Shown here: piece by piece, positions 19,401 to 27,878 of the stretch
How positions within the stretch are numbered: position 1 is the first letter of the stretch
Layout: each line of letters starts with the position of its first letter
NCBI RefSeq assembly: GCF_008725655.1
Contig: NZ_VYXP01000001.1
Location: 62,001 to 126,000 of the forward strand
Source of the DNA: Marinihelvus fidelis
Lineage (GTDB): Bacteria > Pseudomonadota > Gammaproteobacteria > Xanthomonadales > SZUA-36
Direction: 5' to 3'
Length of the DNA stretch: 64,000 bases
Program-made: the position numbers and the translations under genes
Notes under the pieces: model-generated
Seen by the model: only the letters and a program-made list of their open reading frames with translations
The model's database searches: none
What the model was told of the DNA's origin: nothing

Positions 19401-21842
19401 CATTTTGGCATCGACAAGGCATTCCAGATGGCACACCAGGTCACATTACTGGTGTCCGATGACGGGGTGGAATGGGAGCCGGTGCTGAGTGTCGATGTGC
19501 CGCCGTTGATGACCGAGCAGTCATTCGCCATGGAAAGGTCGGTGCCGGCGCGCTTTGCCAGGCTCCGCATCGACGCGATCTGGCAGGAAGCCAGTTACTG
19601 CTATGCCGTCCAGGCCGGGGAATGGAAAGTGGTCCTGGAGCCCGGCTTTGACCTGTCGGGTGGCCAGGGCTTCGACATCGCACAGCTGGACCTGGGCGGG
19701 CACGTGGTTCGCCAGATCCCGCTGTCCGCGAGTGGCCCGGCTCCAATCCTGGAGGTCGATGGGAACAAGGAAACGGTCTATCCGCGCGGTTGGGCGACGC
19801 GGGACTACGTTATCGGCTTCAAACGGAACCGCACCGCCCAGGTGGCACGGGTGGAATGGATCGAACTGGAAGGCCAGGAGCACGGCTTCGACCACCTGAC
19901 GGTCATGGGCAGCCTGGAATCGCCGTCGGGTCCGTGGGTGCGTCTGGGCGAGGTTGATATTGTTGACGGTGAGAATCATGCCGAGGTGGTTCTGCCCCGG
20001 CCCGAGTGGGCTCGATTCATCCGCGTCGCCGCGCGCTTCAAGCCCGACCGGAAAAGCGCGCTTGCACCCGAGCAAATCAAGGTCTGGGAGCGACCCATCG
20101 ATGTCGAGTACCGCTCGGTGCTGTCCGAGTGGGGCGACATCAATTATCGCGCGTACTACGAACACCAGGCCGGTGTTCCCGCCACGCCCGAAGAATGGAC
20201 TTCGGACAACACTTCACGTGACCGGGCTGCCCCGCTGGCACCCGGTAAACCGGCCCGCGGCCGCGTGTCGCTGGAAACCGGCACCGCGCACTGGTACCGC
20301 ATTACCCTGCCAGCGGATCACAACACCCTGACCATCGACCTCAGTGGCGAAAACACTGTCAGGACGATTCTGGCGCTGGAGGACGAGGCCGGTAACCCGG
20401 TGCCGTTGCGGCGTATCGACCCGCGAACCAAGGCCAACCTTAACGTGTTCCAGGCCGTTCTCGAACCCGGCGGCAGCGCCTGGCTGAACGTCGAGGAACC
20501 ACCCCGCAACGTGGTCTTCGCCTGGGACACCAGCCCCAGTGTGGCTTCCCTGATTCCGCGGATCCGCAACACCCTGGTGGCTTACGCCAGCGAGGTCGTG
20601 CCCGGTCGAGAGGCGGTCAACCTGATGCCGTTTTCTTCCCCGCCGTTGTTAAAACAATGGCTTGGCCAACCCTACATCCTGCAGACTGCGCTCAACGAAT
20701 ATGACCGTGGGACTGGCTCCAGTGCCGCTTTGACGACGCTCAAGGGCGCGTCCATGGCGCTGGCGCCACGGGCAGGCTCCAAGGCCGTGCTGATCATTAC
20801 CGATGGCGGCACGACGCCGAACTACGGCGCCTGGCCGGAGATGGACGAGGCCAGGCCGCGGATATTCGGCCTGCAGGTCGCGGGTGATTCGCGCTGGAAC
20901 CTGGACGTCATGCGCGACTGGTCCAGCGTTAACGCCGGCCATTTCAGCCAGCTGCGCTACGACGGCGAAATGGAAGTGGCTTACGACCGTGCCGCCACGC
21001 TGATGCGCCGGCCGGCCGAGTACGTGCTGACCGCAAACACCGAGTTTAACGAGGCCCCCGGGCCCGGGTTGTTGAATGTTCTTCGGGGGGAGAACGGCCC
21101 GGGCTCCGGCGGCGCTGCCATCGCGCTGATCCTGGATGCCTCCGGCTCCATGCTGCAGCGCGTTGATGGCAAGCGCCGCATCGCCGTTGCCCGCGAGGTG
21201 CTGACCGAGGCCGTGCGGGAGCAGATTCCCGCCGGCACCCCGGTGGCCCTGCGGGTGTTCGGCCATCGCGAAGTCGATTCCTGTCGTACCGACCTGGAAA
21301 TCCCGTTGGGGCCGCTCGACCCCGCCGCGGCAGCGGAGAAGATCGCCGGAATCCAGGCCATGAACCTGGCGCGCACGCCCATCGCCGATTCGCTGGCTGC
21401 CGTTCCCGGCGACCTGGGCGGCCGAACCGCTGGCACCGTCGTGCTGGTCACTGACGGCGAAGAAACCTGCGATGGCGACCCGGCTGCGGTGGTCGAGTCC
21501 CTGCGTGAAAAGGGCTTCAACGTCACCCTGAACATTGTCGGCTTCGCCATCGACGAGCCGGAGCTGGCAGCGCAGTTCGAGGCCTGGGCGACGGCCGGTG
21601 GTGGCCGCTACTTCGGCGCCGCGGACCAGGCCGGCCTGAGTGGCGCGCTGGCGCAGGCGCTGCGGGTGCCGTTCCGGGTGCTGGATGCCGGCGGCAACGA
21701 AGTGGCCAGCGGCCAGGTGGGCGGGGACGCCGTGGAACTGGAGCCGGGTATCTACCGCGTCATCGTCGCGACAGAGCCCGCGCAGGTCTTCGAAGACATC
21801 ACCGTACTGGGTGAAGACCAGCAGGACATTGTCATCGACTGA
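16449..21842 (+). CDS. Giant exported protein with repeated PPC domains and two vWA domains
   Basis: Start chosen at the GTG 16449-16451, preceded by GGAG and followed by a signal peptide (VTKLRFLFFGVLTFTGALVV, cleavage near SLAQ). The product is 1797 residues. Five bacterial pre-peptidase C-terminal (PPC)-type units each start with a xxEPN motif: about residues 31 (YEAEPND), 320 (EAEPNN), 437 (EAEPND), 555 (ELEPNN) and 672 (DCEPNG). The middle looks like a discoidin-type carbohydrate-binding region. Two von Willebrand A folds follow: one near 1355 (VVFAWDTSPS), and a canonical one near 1560 with a MIDAS DASGS motif (ALILDASGSM) and a Thr-Asp-Gly loop (VVLVTDGEET). A short PEGA-like tail ends it. 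Probably a surface or periplasmic scaffold that binds ligands and metal; the exact role is unknown. Confidence 0.88.
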   Translation: MTKLRFLFFGVLTFTGALVVTDSLAQPTVYEAEPNDTPMDANPISGPVKLYGSMVNKDQDGFIWTVTDDDARKTWDFELHGIPGALTVVDLVKVEMTEDGTGVESYQTIMKMGTRDGVTPSIHRKQLFEPGEYLLGIAYAGGPSQGGGVYRPPMATLSFGDEAGDVNESITNELPAADSNPGRARAWQFLIRESGSLTVSRNPGGREQREQAQSVRLGSYFATYEALETAWYSFTFNEHDATQRWDIEIRSPIGRPLRARLVDGEGQALVDGKTDSHGRILFPGLAPAPGTWYLELTTSEPGFIQAVFATAAGQRVEGEEAEPNNTKEIANRVEFSQPVVGRINRSDSADIFRFEIDEPTSDQVLAFRVESNPPASMKVCLFDADWTTTQCRSQVSPVELTNLQLSPGEWGVSISRADETEYSLSMQTLGAIESGVEAEPNDYRTFATGVPENLRIKGQFDGADTDWYRFQIADEAQLWRFQVIGDNLHEVRYFNGAGEERASQRVDKGRRRVRLEDTYLLPGTHYLSLSAKEEEAGGEYTVLARPLGPPDPDGELEPNNSANKQRLAFGQTRNGLLADDVDHDWYRFFLPGEDHIRLTLTPPADGHVWMDMYWYSALMGNGRRDGPGEPLVIQGLFPPGDYSVKLNAKVPSDAEYTLSLERLPRFSCPADCEPNGMKAVPLAAPLPADLVLEGRAGDWGDWDYYQLPAFDAPVTLRVMTPEPIRQLKLGTAFHASTQLSYDSELGGYQAEVPAGDAQRLMVSSSGATYRLAVEFPNGEIEAVTEALPAMLDMTFEADTVAAFRRFGQELPGELRVTNTGDAELAVELEAATSDHRWHVNLEDTAVTVPAGAERVVPVTVLVPDDAWADRPVRISAVARDPARRQVETGRDIAVDRDVLPVGSRLDWPIAEGLRGGLNAAWAPFGATWMDSPNPVGRDRYMRDDVLFGGKNAFNSCRRDTLGMPEWSLDLPGDEPLPVAGFALNHFGIDKAFQMAHQVTLLVSDDGVEWEPVLSVDVPPLMTEQSFAMERSVPARFARLRIDAIWQEASYCYAVQAGEWKVVLEPGFDLSGGQGFDIAQLDLGGHVVRQIPLSASGPAPILEVDGNKETVYPRGWATRDYVIGFKRNRTAQVARVEWIELEGQEHGFDHLTVMGSLESPSGPWVRLGEVDIVDGENHAEVVLPRPEWARFIRVAARFKPDRKSALAPEQIKVWERPIDVEYRSVLSEWGDINYRAYYEHQAGVPATPEEWTSDNTSRDRAAPLAPGKPARGRVSLETGTAHWYRITLPADHNTLTIDLSGENTVRTILALEDEAGNPVPLRRIDPRTKANLNVFQAVLEPGGSAWLNVEEPPRNVVFAWDTSPSVASLIPRIRNTLVAYASEVVPGREAVNLMPFSSPPLLKQWLGQPYILQTALNEYDRGTGSSAALTTLKGASMALAPRAGSKAVLIITDGGTTPNYGAWPEMDEARPRIFGLQVAGDSRWNLDVMRDWSSVNAGHFSQLRYDGEMEVAYDRAATLMRRPAEYVLTANTEFNEAPGPGLLNVLRGENGPGSGGAAIALILDASGSMLQRVDGKRRIAVAREVLTEAVREQIPAGTPVALRVFGHREVDSCRTDLEIPLGPLDPAAAAEKIAGIQAMNLARTPIADSLAAVPGDLGGRTAGTVVLVTDGEETCDGDPAAVVESLREKGFNVTLNIVGFAIDEPELAAQFEAWATAGGGRYFGAADQAGLSGALAQALRVPFRVLDAGGNEVASGQVGGDAVELEPGIYRVIVATEPAQVFEDITVLGEDQQDIVID

Positions 21843-21872
21843 ATGTCGGGGTTTTCGCCGCCAATGCGCACT
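21843..21872 (+). promoter_or_regulatory. Second copy of the candidate ECF-sigma promoter
   Basis: ATGTCGGGGTTTT (21843-21855), 11 nt, CGCACT (21867-21872), matching the element at 16390-16419. It lies just after the giant PPC/vWA gene stop and about 37 nt before the start of the next gene. The identical spacing in two independent intergenic gaps supports a regulatory site. Confidence 0.5.
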
Positions 21873-21908
21873 TGCCCATGAAACCACGTGAACATCAACG
21901 GGGGTGTA

Positions 21909-22505
21909 ATGATGGGCAAACGAGCAGGAATGATCATGATGCTGCTGCTGGGCCTGGTGCTGGTGCCAGTGGCCGGTGCCGATGACCTGACAAAGATGGC
22001 GCAACAGGACCTGGCGACGCTGGGTTACGAGGTGGGCGCCATCGATGGCAATGCCGGCACCCAGACGGTAATCGCGATATCAAAGTTCCAGGCCGAGCAG
22101 GGCCTGGATGTCACCGGCGAGGTCAGCCCGCAGTTGGTGGGCGCCCTTCGGGCCGCCATCAAGAAGCAGGGCCAGCCGGCCACCGGTCGCCCGGCCCCGG
22201 CCACCGTCGCCGCGACCAGCCCGCAGAGCAACCCGCGGGCGGACCTGCAGGCACGCCAGCAGGCCTGCCTGCAGCAGAAAGTGGAAGCCAGCCAGAAACA
22301 ACAAAAGACGAAACGCGCATTTATGCGTATCCTAAATACCGTATCTCGTTCCAGTTCGCGCTATGGCAGTGGCGAGCTGGCCAAGACCATTTCGACCGCT
22401 TCCGGCCAGGCCTACGACGCCAACGCCACCTATGAAGACGTCAAGGGTGCGGCGCAGGACCTGGGACTGTCCGAAAGCGACATGGAGGAGTGCCGTAACC
22501 CATGA
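21909..22505 (+). CDS. Exported peptidoglycan-binding domain protein
   Basis: Start taken at the ATG 21909-21911, with a G-rich ribosome site (GGGGGTG) 3-9 nt upstream; a GTG at 21888 is an alternative. A signal peptide (ending near AGA) precedes a PG_binding_1 domain of about 60 residues: MAQQDLATLGYEVGAIDGNAGT..AISKFQAEQGLDVTGEVSPQLVGAL. A Pro/Ala-rich linker and a small C-terminal region with two cysteines follow. The PG-binding domain is closely similar to the one at the C-terminus of the next protein (AQKMLQALGYDVGNTDGNID). The stop overlaps the next start by ATGA, so the pair is translationally coupled. Confidence 0.85.
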   Translation: MMGKRAGMIMMLLLGLVLVPVAGADDLTKMAQQDLATLGYEVGAIDGNAGTQTVIAISKFQAEQGLDVTGEVSPQLVGALRAAIKKQGQPATGRPAPATVAATSPQSNPRADLQARQQACLQQKVEASQKQQKTKRAFMRILNTVSRSSSRYGSGELAKTISTASGQAYDANATYEDVKGAAQDLGLSESDMEECRNP

Positions 22506-23992
22506 AGCAGAATACCCGCGCGATCGTCCGTTTTCCCCGCCCTCGTTCACTGGCCATGGCGACCGCCATCGCCCTGGCGACCAGCGCTGCCGGCGCCGTC
22601 GCCGACCAGCGTGTCATCGTCACCGGCACCATGACTGACTCCCAGTCCATGGGGAACCCGTCCGGCAACATGGGTGGGCAGAACATCAGCCTGCAGGACA
22701 TCTGCAACGCCGCCAGCATGGCCGGCATGTACGCCGGCGCCGCCGAGGTCGAACTGGCCAACCAGATGGCCCGGATCGGCGCGCCGCCGGATACCGCGGC
22801 CCAGGCACGCGAGGCCATGGGCGATGCCATGGACCAGGTCTGCAACGACCCCATTGATGAGGGTGAAAAGACGGCGCCCTTCGTCATCGAGTACACGCAA
22901 TGCATGATGCGGATGGAATCCGCCGGCCAGAGCATGGCCATTCGCCTGGTGCCCAGCGCCAACGAGGCCATCATGGAGATCGTCGACCACAACACCCGCG
23001 AAGCGCAGACCATCGATATGAATTACGACCTTGGCCAGGTGCAGCAAGTCACCGGCCGGGGCGAGGCCACCGCGCTGCAGATGAGCCCCAGTGGCCAGAC
23101 CGGCACCCGGGTGGGCTATGACGTGAAGGAATACACCTTCAACTACAGCATCAGCGCCGGCGACGGCATCTTCGGCCAGATGGAAGGCGGCGAGGCCATG
23201 GCCGGCATGTTTGGCGGCCTGTCTGAAATGACCCGCGTGACGACCACCGGCAGCGCGTGGATCGCCGCCGATGCCCCCGGCGTCGGCATCGTCAGTGATT
23301 TTTACGACAACCTTGCCGGCATCGCCGAGGATGGCCAGGGCGCCGGTTTCTTCAGCGGCATGCTCAAATCCATGGCCGGCATCGTCGAGCACGGCATCCC
23401 CATGGAGACCCGCACCACGGTGTCCGCCGCCATGGGTATGGGTGGCGACTCGCACTCGGTGGTCGAGAGCGTGCAGCTGGCCTCGTTTGATGACGCCGCC
23501 TGCGCCCGGACCATCATTCCCGAGGGCTACAACGTCCAGTCCATGGACGAAGCCATGAACGCCGCCATGGGCGGTGGCAACCAGGGCGACCAGGCCGAGG
23601 CCGCCGCGTCGATGAACGAGGCCATGTCCGAGCTCAACAAGGCCATGGAAAGTATGACCCCGGAGCAGCGTGAGGCCATGCAGAGCATGGGCCTGGGCGG
23701 CCTGTTTGGCGGTGCCGCCGCCGGAGGCAACCAGGCCGCCGCCTCTGCACCGGCTGCCGCCAGCGCATCGGGCGCGTCGCGCTCGGCCGCAATGAGTACC
23801 GGTAGCCTGGAACAGAGCGCGCAGAAGATGCTGCAGGCCCTGGGTTACGACGTCGGCAACACCGACGGCAACATCGACACCACCACCATGATCTCGATCT
23901 CGCAGTTCCAGGCCGAAAACGGCCTGCCGGTGACCGGCGAGGTCTCACCACAACTGATCGGGGTGCTGTCGGCGAAAGTGGACGCGCAGTAA
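22502..23992 (+). CDS. Exported protein with C-terminal peptidoglycan-binding domain, N-terminal part unrecognised
   Basis: A 496-residue exported protein starting by ATGA overlap with the previous gene. Residues to about 34 are a signal peptide (SAAGAVA). Residues 40-340 are Met- and Gly-rich with a repeated AMAGMFGGLSEM-like character and have no family I recognise. A low-complexity Ala/Ser linker (about 400-425) leads to a PG_binding_1 domain at the end (MLQALGYDVGNTDGNIDTTT through LPVTGEVSPQLIGVL). Two cysteines around 54 and 121 could form a disulfide. It is coupled to the transglutaminase-like gene by a TAATG overlap at 23990-23994. A periplasmic, cell-wall-anchored role is inferred. 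Confidence 0.8.
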   Translation: MKQNTRAIVRFPRPRSLAMATAIALATSAAGAVADQRVIVTGTMTDSQSMGNPSGNMGGQNISLQDICNAASMAGMYAGAAEVELANQMARIGAPPDTAAQAREAMGDAMDQVCNDPIDEGEKTAPFVIEYTQCMMRMESAGQSMAIRLVPSANEAIMEIVDHNTREAQTIDMNYDLGQVQQVTGRGEATALQMSPSGQTGTRVGYDVKEYTFNYSISAGDGIFGQMEGGEAMAGMFGGLSEMTRVTTTGSAWIAADAPGVGIVSDFYDNLAGIAEDGQGAGFFSGMLKSMAGIVEHGIPMETRTTVSAAMGMGGDSHSVVESVQLASFDDAACARTIIPEGYNVQSMDEAMNAAMGGGNQGDQAEAAASMNEAMSELNKAMESMTPEQREAMQSMGLGGLFGGAAAGGNQAAASAPAAASASGASRSAAMSTGSLEQSAQKMLQALGYDVGNTDGNIDTTTMISISQFQAENGLPVTGEVSPQLIGVLSAKVDAQ

Positions 23993-26283
23993 TGGCCAGG
24001 GCCACCGTGATGGCCCTGGCGTTGCTGCTGGCCGGTGCGGGCACCTGTGAGGGTGCCGGCGCTGAGCCGGAGGTTGAGCAATCGCTGCAGCGCGTCTCCG
24101 ATTTCATGGGGGCCATCAACCAGGAACTGTACCGGCCGGCGTTTGAGCTGGACGCGCTGCTGGACGAGCTGGCTTACGACGAGGTCGCCATTTTCGAGTT
24201 CGTTCGCGACCACGTCGCCTACCAGGTGTATCCCGGCATCATGCGGGGTGCGCAGGGCACACTACTAAGCCGCGCGGGGAACGCCGCCGACCAGTCGGTG
24301 CTGCTGGCGCGGCTGATGCGCGATTCCGGGTACGACGCGCGCATGGCGCGAGCCCGTTTGAGTGAAGACCAGGCGCTACTGGTGCTGCAGGCGCTGCGAC
24401 AGCCGGTCAGTGAAGCGCCCGCGATGGGCAACGCGGCGGCCATGGTCGAGGTGCTGAACCAGTGGCGCGGGAGCGACGACCCGCTTTCCGACGAGCAGAT
24501 CCAGGCTTACCGTGACTACATCCAGGCGCCGTACCGGGTGGGTGTCCAGGGTGACCAGCAGGCCGCCGAGCTGGAGACGATTTCTGCCCGGATTCGCGGC
24601 ACGCTGGACGCGGCCGGCGCCGCGTTCGATGTCTCGTCGCTCAACCAGGCACTGGTCGAGGACGCCCGTGACTACTTCTGGGTCCAGGTGCGGCCTTCGC
24701 CGAGCGCCGATTGGCAGGATCTCCATCCCGTGTTCCAGGGCGAAGCGCCCCTGTCCGCCCTGGAAGCCACCCAGCACATCGCCGACGAGATTCCGGACGA
24801 CCTGCTGCACAAGCTGCGTTTCCAGGTCTTTATCGAGAAAACCCAGGGCCAGGCCATCGAGGCCCTGCCGATCACGGCGGCCTGGGAACGGCCGGTGGCC
24901 AACCTGGTCGGCGTGCCCCTGACATTCACGAACGTGCCGGACGCCATGCTGCAGTCCGGCGCCCTGGGCCAGAACATGGAAGAGCTGCTGCAGAAGGCGC
25001 GCTCTTTCGTGCCTGGCTTCGGCTCCGAGATGGCGCCCGGCGGGCGGTTCTTCGACTACCGCGCCAGCCTGATCGACCCGATGGCCGCGGCCAGCCCAGC
25101 AGCGGGCCTGTTTGCCACGCTGGGCGACAGCCTGGCCGGTGCCACCCTGGATATCGACCCCAACGCGGCATTGCCGATGCTGACCGGGCAGTGGGTCGAG
25201 TTCACGCTGGTCTCGCCCAACGGCGAGGAGCAGGTGTTCCGACGCATGACCATGGACCGCATCGGCGCCGATGCCCGCGCGCGCGGGGAGCCGCCGGCAG
25301 ACCTGGAGCCGACTGACAGTGATGATGTCCGCACGCTGATGCGGCGGCACACGTTCATGGTGCAGGTGGGTGAGATCGCACGTGGGTACGTGGTCGACGC
25401 GGCCTACCGGCAGTACCAGGCATCGCGGCCCGGAATCGAGGCCACGGTGGCCCTGGTCAAGGGTGAAGAGCCCAACGAGGACGCGATGGCCGGCCTGCCG
25501 CCGGGCTGGCCCGGTCACCTGGGCCTGTTCACGGTCTTTGATGCTGCCGGCGGCATTGGCGACCAGCACCGCAATTTCCGCTCCGGCCCCGCGCTGGTGA
25601 TCCACAGCGAGGGCCTGGGCGGTCCGGACGAGTGGGTCGAGTCCATCGATATCGTCAGCAATCCGCGCCGGGCGGTCAGCCTGGCCGGTGATGTGCCGGT
25701 GATCGACCCGTGGGTGGCGCTGCAGTCGGGCATCTGGGAGACCCGCGTGGAAGGCGTGCTGCTGGAGGGCGACTCACAACTGAGTACGGACAAGGTTTTC
25801 GAGCAGGCGCGGGATGCGGGCATCGACACCATCGCGGTGACCGATCGGGCAACGCTGGCACAAGTGGGTTACTCGGCTGACATCCAGGCCGCCATGGCGC
25901 GCGAGATCGACCGCGGTTACTACCTGGTCACCCCGTCACGACCGCCGGCGCAGGACCTGGTCGCCTGGTGGCGTGTTGACCCGGCTTCGGGCGAAACGCT
26001 GGGGCAGATTGCCGACGGGCAGGGCGGCGAAATGGCGCAGTACGTCATCGGCCTGACGTTTTCACTGGGTGCTTATGCCTATGGCATGTACGGCTGCACC
26101 CAGACATCCTCCGTGGGCGCGGCGACCTGCTGTGCCGTGGCCAATACCGGCCTGGCGCTGTTCACATTTGGCATCGGCACGCAGTTGAAAGGCGCCATGG
26201 GCGTGATCGCCGGCATGGTGCTGGACACCAATCGCATGCTCATCCCCATTCCGGATGTCTGCGACTCGGCGTTCTCTGATTGA
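23992..26283 (+). CDS. Transglutaminase-like superfamily protein, exported, with C-terminal membrane segments
   Basis: A 763-residue protein starting by TAATG overlap. A short signal peptide leads into a transglutaminase-like fold at about residues 66-125: FEFVRDHVAYQVYPG, then LLSRAGNAADQSVLLARLMR, then GYDARMARARL. In catalytic members the helix after this segment starts with Cys; here that position is occupied by Gly-Asn-Ala-Ala-Asp, so activity is doubtful. The middle region (about 150-620) is beta-rich and unassigned. The C-terminus has hydrophobic, Cys-rich segments (YVIGLTFSLGAYAYGMYG, GLALFTFGIGTQL) that may span or associate with a membrane. It lies in one operon with the peptidoglycan-binding proteins. 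Confidence 0.75.
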   Translation: MARATVMALALLLAGAGTCEGAGAEPEVEQSLQRVSDFMGAINQELYRPAFELDALLDELAYDEVAIFEFVRDHVAYQVYPGIMRGAQGTLLSRAGNAADQSVLLARLMRDSGYDARMARARLSEDQALLVLQALRQPVSEAPAMGNAAAMVEVLNQWRGSDDPLSDEQIQAYRDYIQAPYRVGVQGDQQAAELETISARIRGTLDAAGAAFDVSSLNQALVEDARDYFWVQVRPSPSADWQDLHPVFQGEAPLSALEATQHIADEIPDDLLHKLRFQVFIEKTQGQAIEALPITAAWERPVANLVGVPLTFTNVPDAMLQSGALGQNMEELLQKARSFVPGFGSEMAPGGRFFDYRASLIDPMAAASPAAGLFATLGDSLAGATLDIDPNAALPMLTGQWVEFTLVSPNGEEQVFRRMTMDRIGADARARGEPPADLEPTDSDDVRTLMRRHTFMVQVGEIARGYVVDAAYRQYQASRPGIEATVALVKGEEPNEDAMAGLPPGWPGHLGLFTVFDAAGGIGDQHRNFRSGPALVIHSEGLGGPDEWVESIDIVSNPRRAVSLAGDVPVIDPWVALQSGIWETRVEGVLLEGDSQLSTDKVFEQARDAGIDTIAVTDRATLAQVGYSADIQAAMAREIDRGYYLVTPSRPPAQDLVAWWRVDPASGETLGQIADGQGGEMAQYVIGLTFSLGAYAYGMYGCTQTSSVGAATCCAVANTGLALFTFGIGTQLKGAMGVIAGMVLDTNRMLIPIPDVCDSAFSD

Positions 26284-26318
26284 AACAACAAACTGGAAAC
26301 GATTAAAGGGGGTATTCC

Positions 26319-26747
26319 ATGGGTTTTAACCTGAAGGTTCTTACGCTGGTGACCGGCCTGGGTACCGCGCTCGCGGCCTCGGCCGCCGACCTGGAATGGC
26401 AATTCACCTACGCGGGTGACATCGAGGGCGAAGTCGCCGGCGAAGTACTGTCGTCGACCGCCGTCATGACCAACCTGACCATCGCCGGCGGCGCCTACGG
26501 CGAACAGCCGGGCAAGCGCGCGACGCAGAAATTCCGCATGACGGTCAGCCGGTCGCCGGATGGTGCGCCGGCGTCGGTGCTGTTCAACCTGACCCTGCCG
26601 GACGGCACGAAATGCAACAACACCGGTGCCGTGGAAGCCGACATCCAGGATGACAACAAGAAGACCCTGGAGGCGACATTCGCCGGTGAAATGGACTGTG
26701 ACGGCCAGCGCGCCGACTTCGAGGGCTGGGTCAACGCGGACCCGTAA
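26319..26747 (+). CDS. Small secreted protein of unknown function
   Basis: A 142-residue protein with a clean signal peptide (MGFNLKVLTLVTGLGTALAASA). The mature part is beta-rich (LEWQFTYAGDIEGEVAGEV, FRMTVSRSPDGAPASVLFNLTL) with a pair of cysteines that could bridge (TKCNNTG and MDCDGQ). GGGGGT lies just upstream. It sits 35 nt after the transglutaminase-like gene and 32 nt before the Yip1-like gene, and so belongs to the same cluster. No family recognised. Confidence 0.75.
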   Translation: MGFNLKVLTLVTGLGTALAASAADLEWQFTYAGDIEGEVAGEVLSSTAVMTNLTIAGGAYGEQPGKRATQKFRMTVSRSPDGAPASVLFNLTLPDGTKCNNTGAVEADIQDDNKKTLEATFAGEMDCDGQRADFEGWVNADP

Positions 26748-26779
26748 GCAACATGACTGAAAATAACGAGGAGAACGGG

Positions 26780-27865
26780 ATGGAGTTCGATATCAACAAG
26801 ACGGTCGCGCTGGTCAAGGGTGGCGTGCTGGAGCCGCAGACAACCTGGAGCGAGTACCTGGCGGACAACCCGGGCTGGCAGAAGACGCTGTTCCTGCTGA
26901 CCGGGCCGTTGCTACTGGCCAACGTGCTGTTGTCGACCCTTTTTACCTGGATTTTTGGAGGCCTGAGCAAGTACGCCATGGGGGACAGCTTTATCGCGGC
27001 CCTGCTGTTCACGCTGGTGACCGCCGTGGCGGGCTTTCTGCTGGCCGTCTTTATCATCAGTGCCCTGGCGGGTGTGTTCGGGGGCAAGCCCAGTTTCGAC
27101 CGCACGTTTGCCGCGGTATCGCTGGTGGCCATCCCAGCCTGGCTGGCCGGTATCGTCGGCGCGTTAATTCCATGGGTCGGTTTCCTGGTCGCCCTGGCGG
27201 GTGGTATCTGGTCCCTGGTGCTGCTGTACAAGATCATCCCGCTGGCGCTGGAGGTGCCCGATGACAAGCGCGTCGGCCACTATATCGTCAGCATTATCGC
27301 GGTCATCATCTGCAACATGATCCTGGGTGCCGTGCTGGCGTTCAGCGGGCTGCGCCCCGGGCCAGACCTGTCCGACATCGGTAGCCGCAATGACGGCAAG
27401 ACCAGCATTTCCGGCGATATCGCCTCCGGCACCGGTATCTTCGGCCAGGCCCAGCGCCAGGCCGAGCTGGTGCAGGCCGCATCGCGAGACCAGTTCGAGC
27501 CGCCCAGCGACGGCAAGGTCAGCGAGGACCAGGTCGAGGACCTGGTCGAGGTGGTGAAAAAGGCCGAGGCCGCGCTGGCCGATCGAGCCGAGCGGCTGAA
27601 GAAGATCTCCGAGGAGGTCGAGGAAGGTGAGGTGAAATCCCCCGGCGACCTGATGGCCATCTACGAGGGCATGGGCACCGCGGTGAGCCTGCAGAACGTG
27701 GAGATGGAAGTGGTCAAGACCGGCGGCGGCAACTGGGCCGAGTACCGCTGGGTCAAGGAGCAGCTACGCGTGGCCAAGCTGCAGCAGGGCAGCGGCTCGG
27801 ACGCGCTGGAGCACAACTTCGAGCTCTACAAGGAGTACGAAGACGTGCTGGGCGACCTGTTCTGA
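26780..27865 (+). CDS. Yip1-like membrane protein with cytoplasmic coiled-coil tail
   Basis: Start chosen at ATG 26780 (MEFDINKTVALVKGGVLEPQ), because GAGGAG lies 6-11 nt upstream; an ATG at 26753 lacks a ribosome site. The 361-residue product has five or six membrane helices in the first 215 residues (LLTGPLLLANVLLSTLFTWI, ALLFTLVTAVAGFLLAVFII, AIPAWLAGIVGALIPWVGF, HYIVSIIAVIICNMIL), with the overall look of bacterial Yip1-domain proteins. The last 110 residues are charged, with helix-forming heptads (VEDLVEVVKKAEAALADRAERL). Function is unknown; it closes the co-directional cluster that starts with the sigma factor. Confidence 0.78.
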   Translation: MEFDINKTVALVKGGVLEPQTTWSEYLADNPGWQKTLFLLTGPLLLANVLLSTLFTWIFGGLSKYAMGDSFIAALLFTLVTAVAGFLLAVFIISALAGVFGGKPSFDRTFAAVSLVAIPAWLAGIVGALIPWVGFLVALAGGIWSLVLLYKIIPLALEVPDDKRVGHYIVSIIAVIICNMILGAVLAFSGLRPGPDLSDIGSRNDGKTSISGDIASGTGIFGQAQRQAELVQAASRDQFEPPSDGKVSEDQVEDLVEVVKKAEAALADRAERLKKISEEVEEGEVKSPGDLMAIYEGMGTAVSLQNVEMEVVKTGGGNWAEYRWVKEQLRVAKLQQGSGSDALEHNFELYKEYEDVLGDLF

Positions 27866-27878
27866 ACGACAGCAGTCG

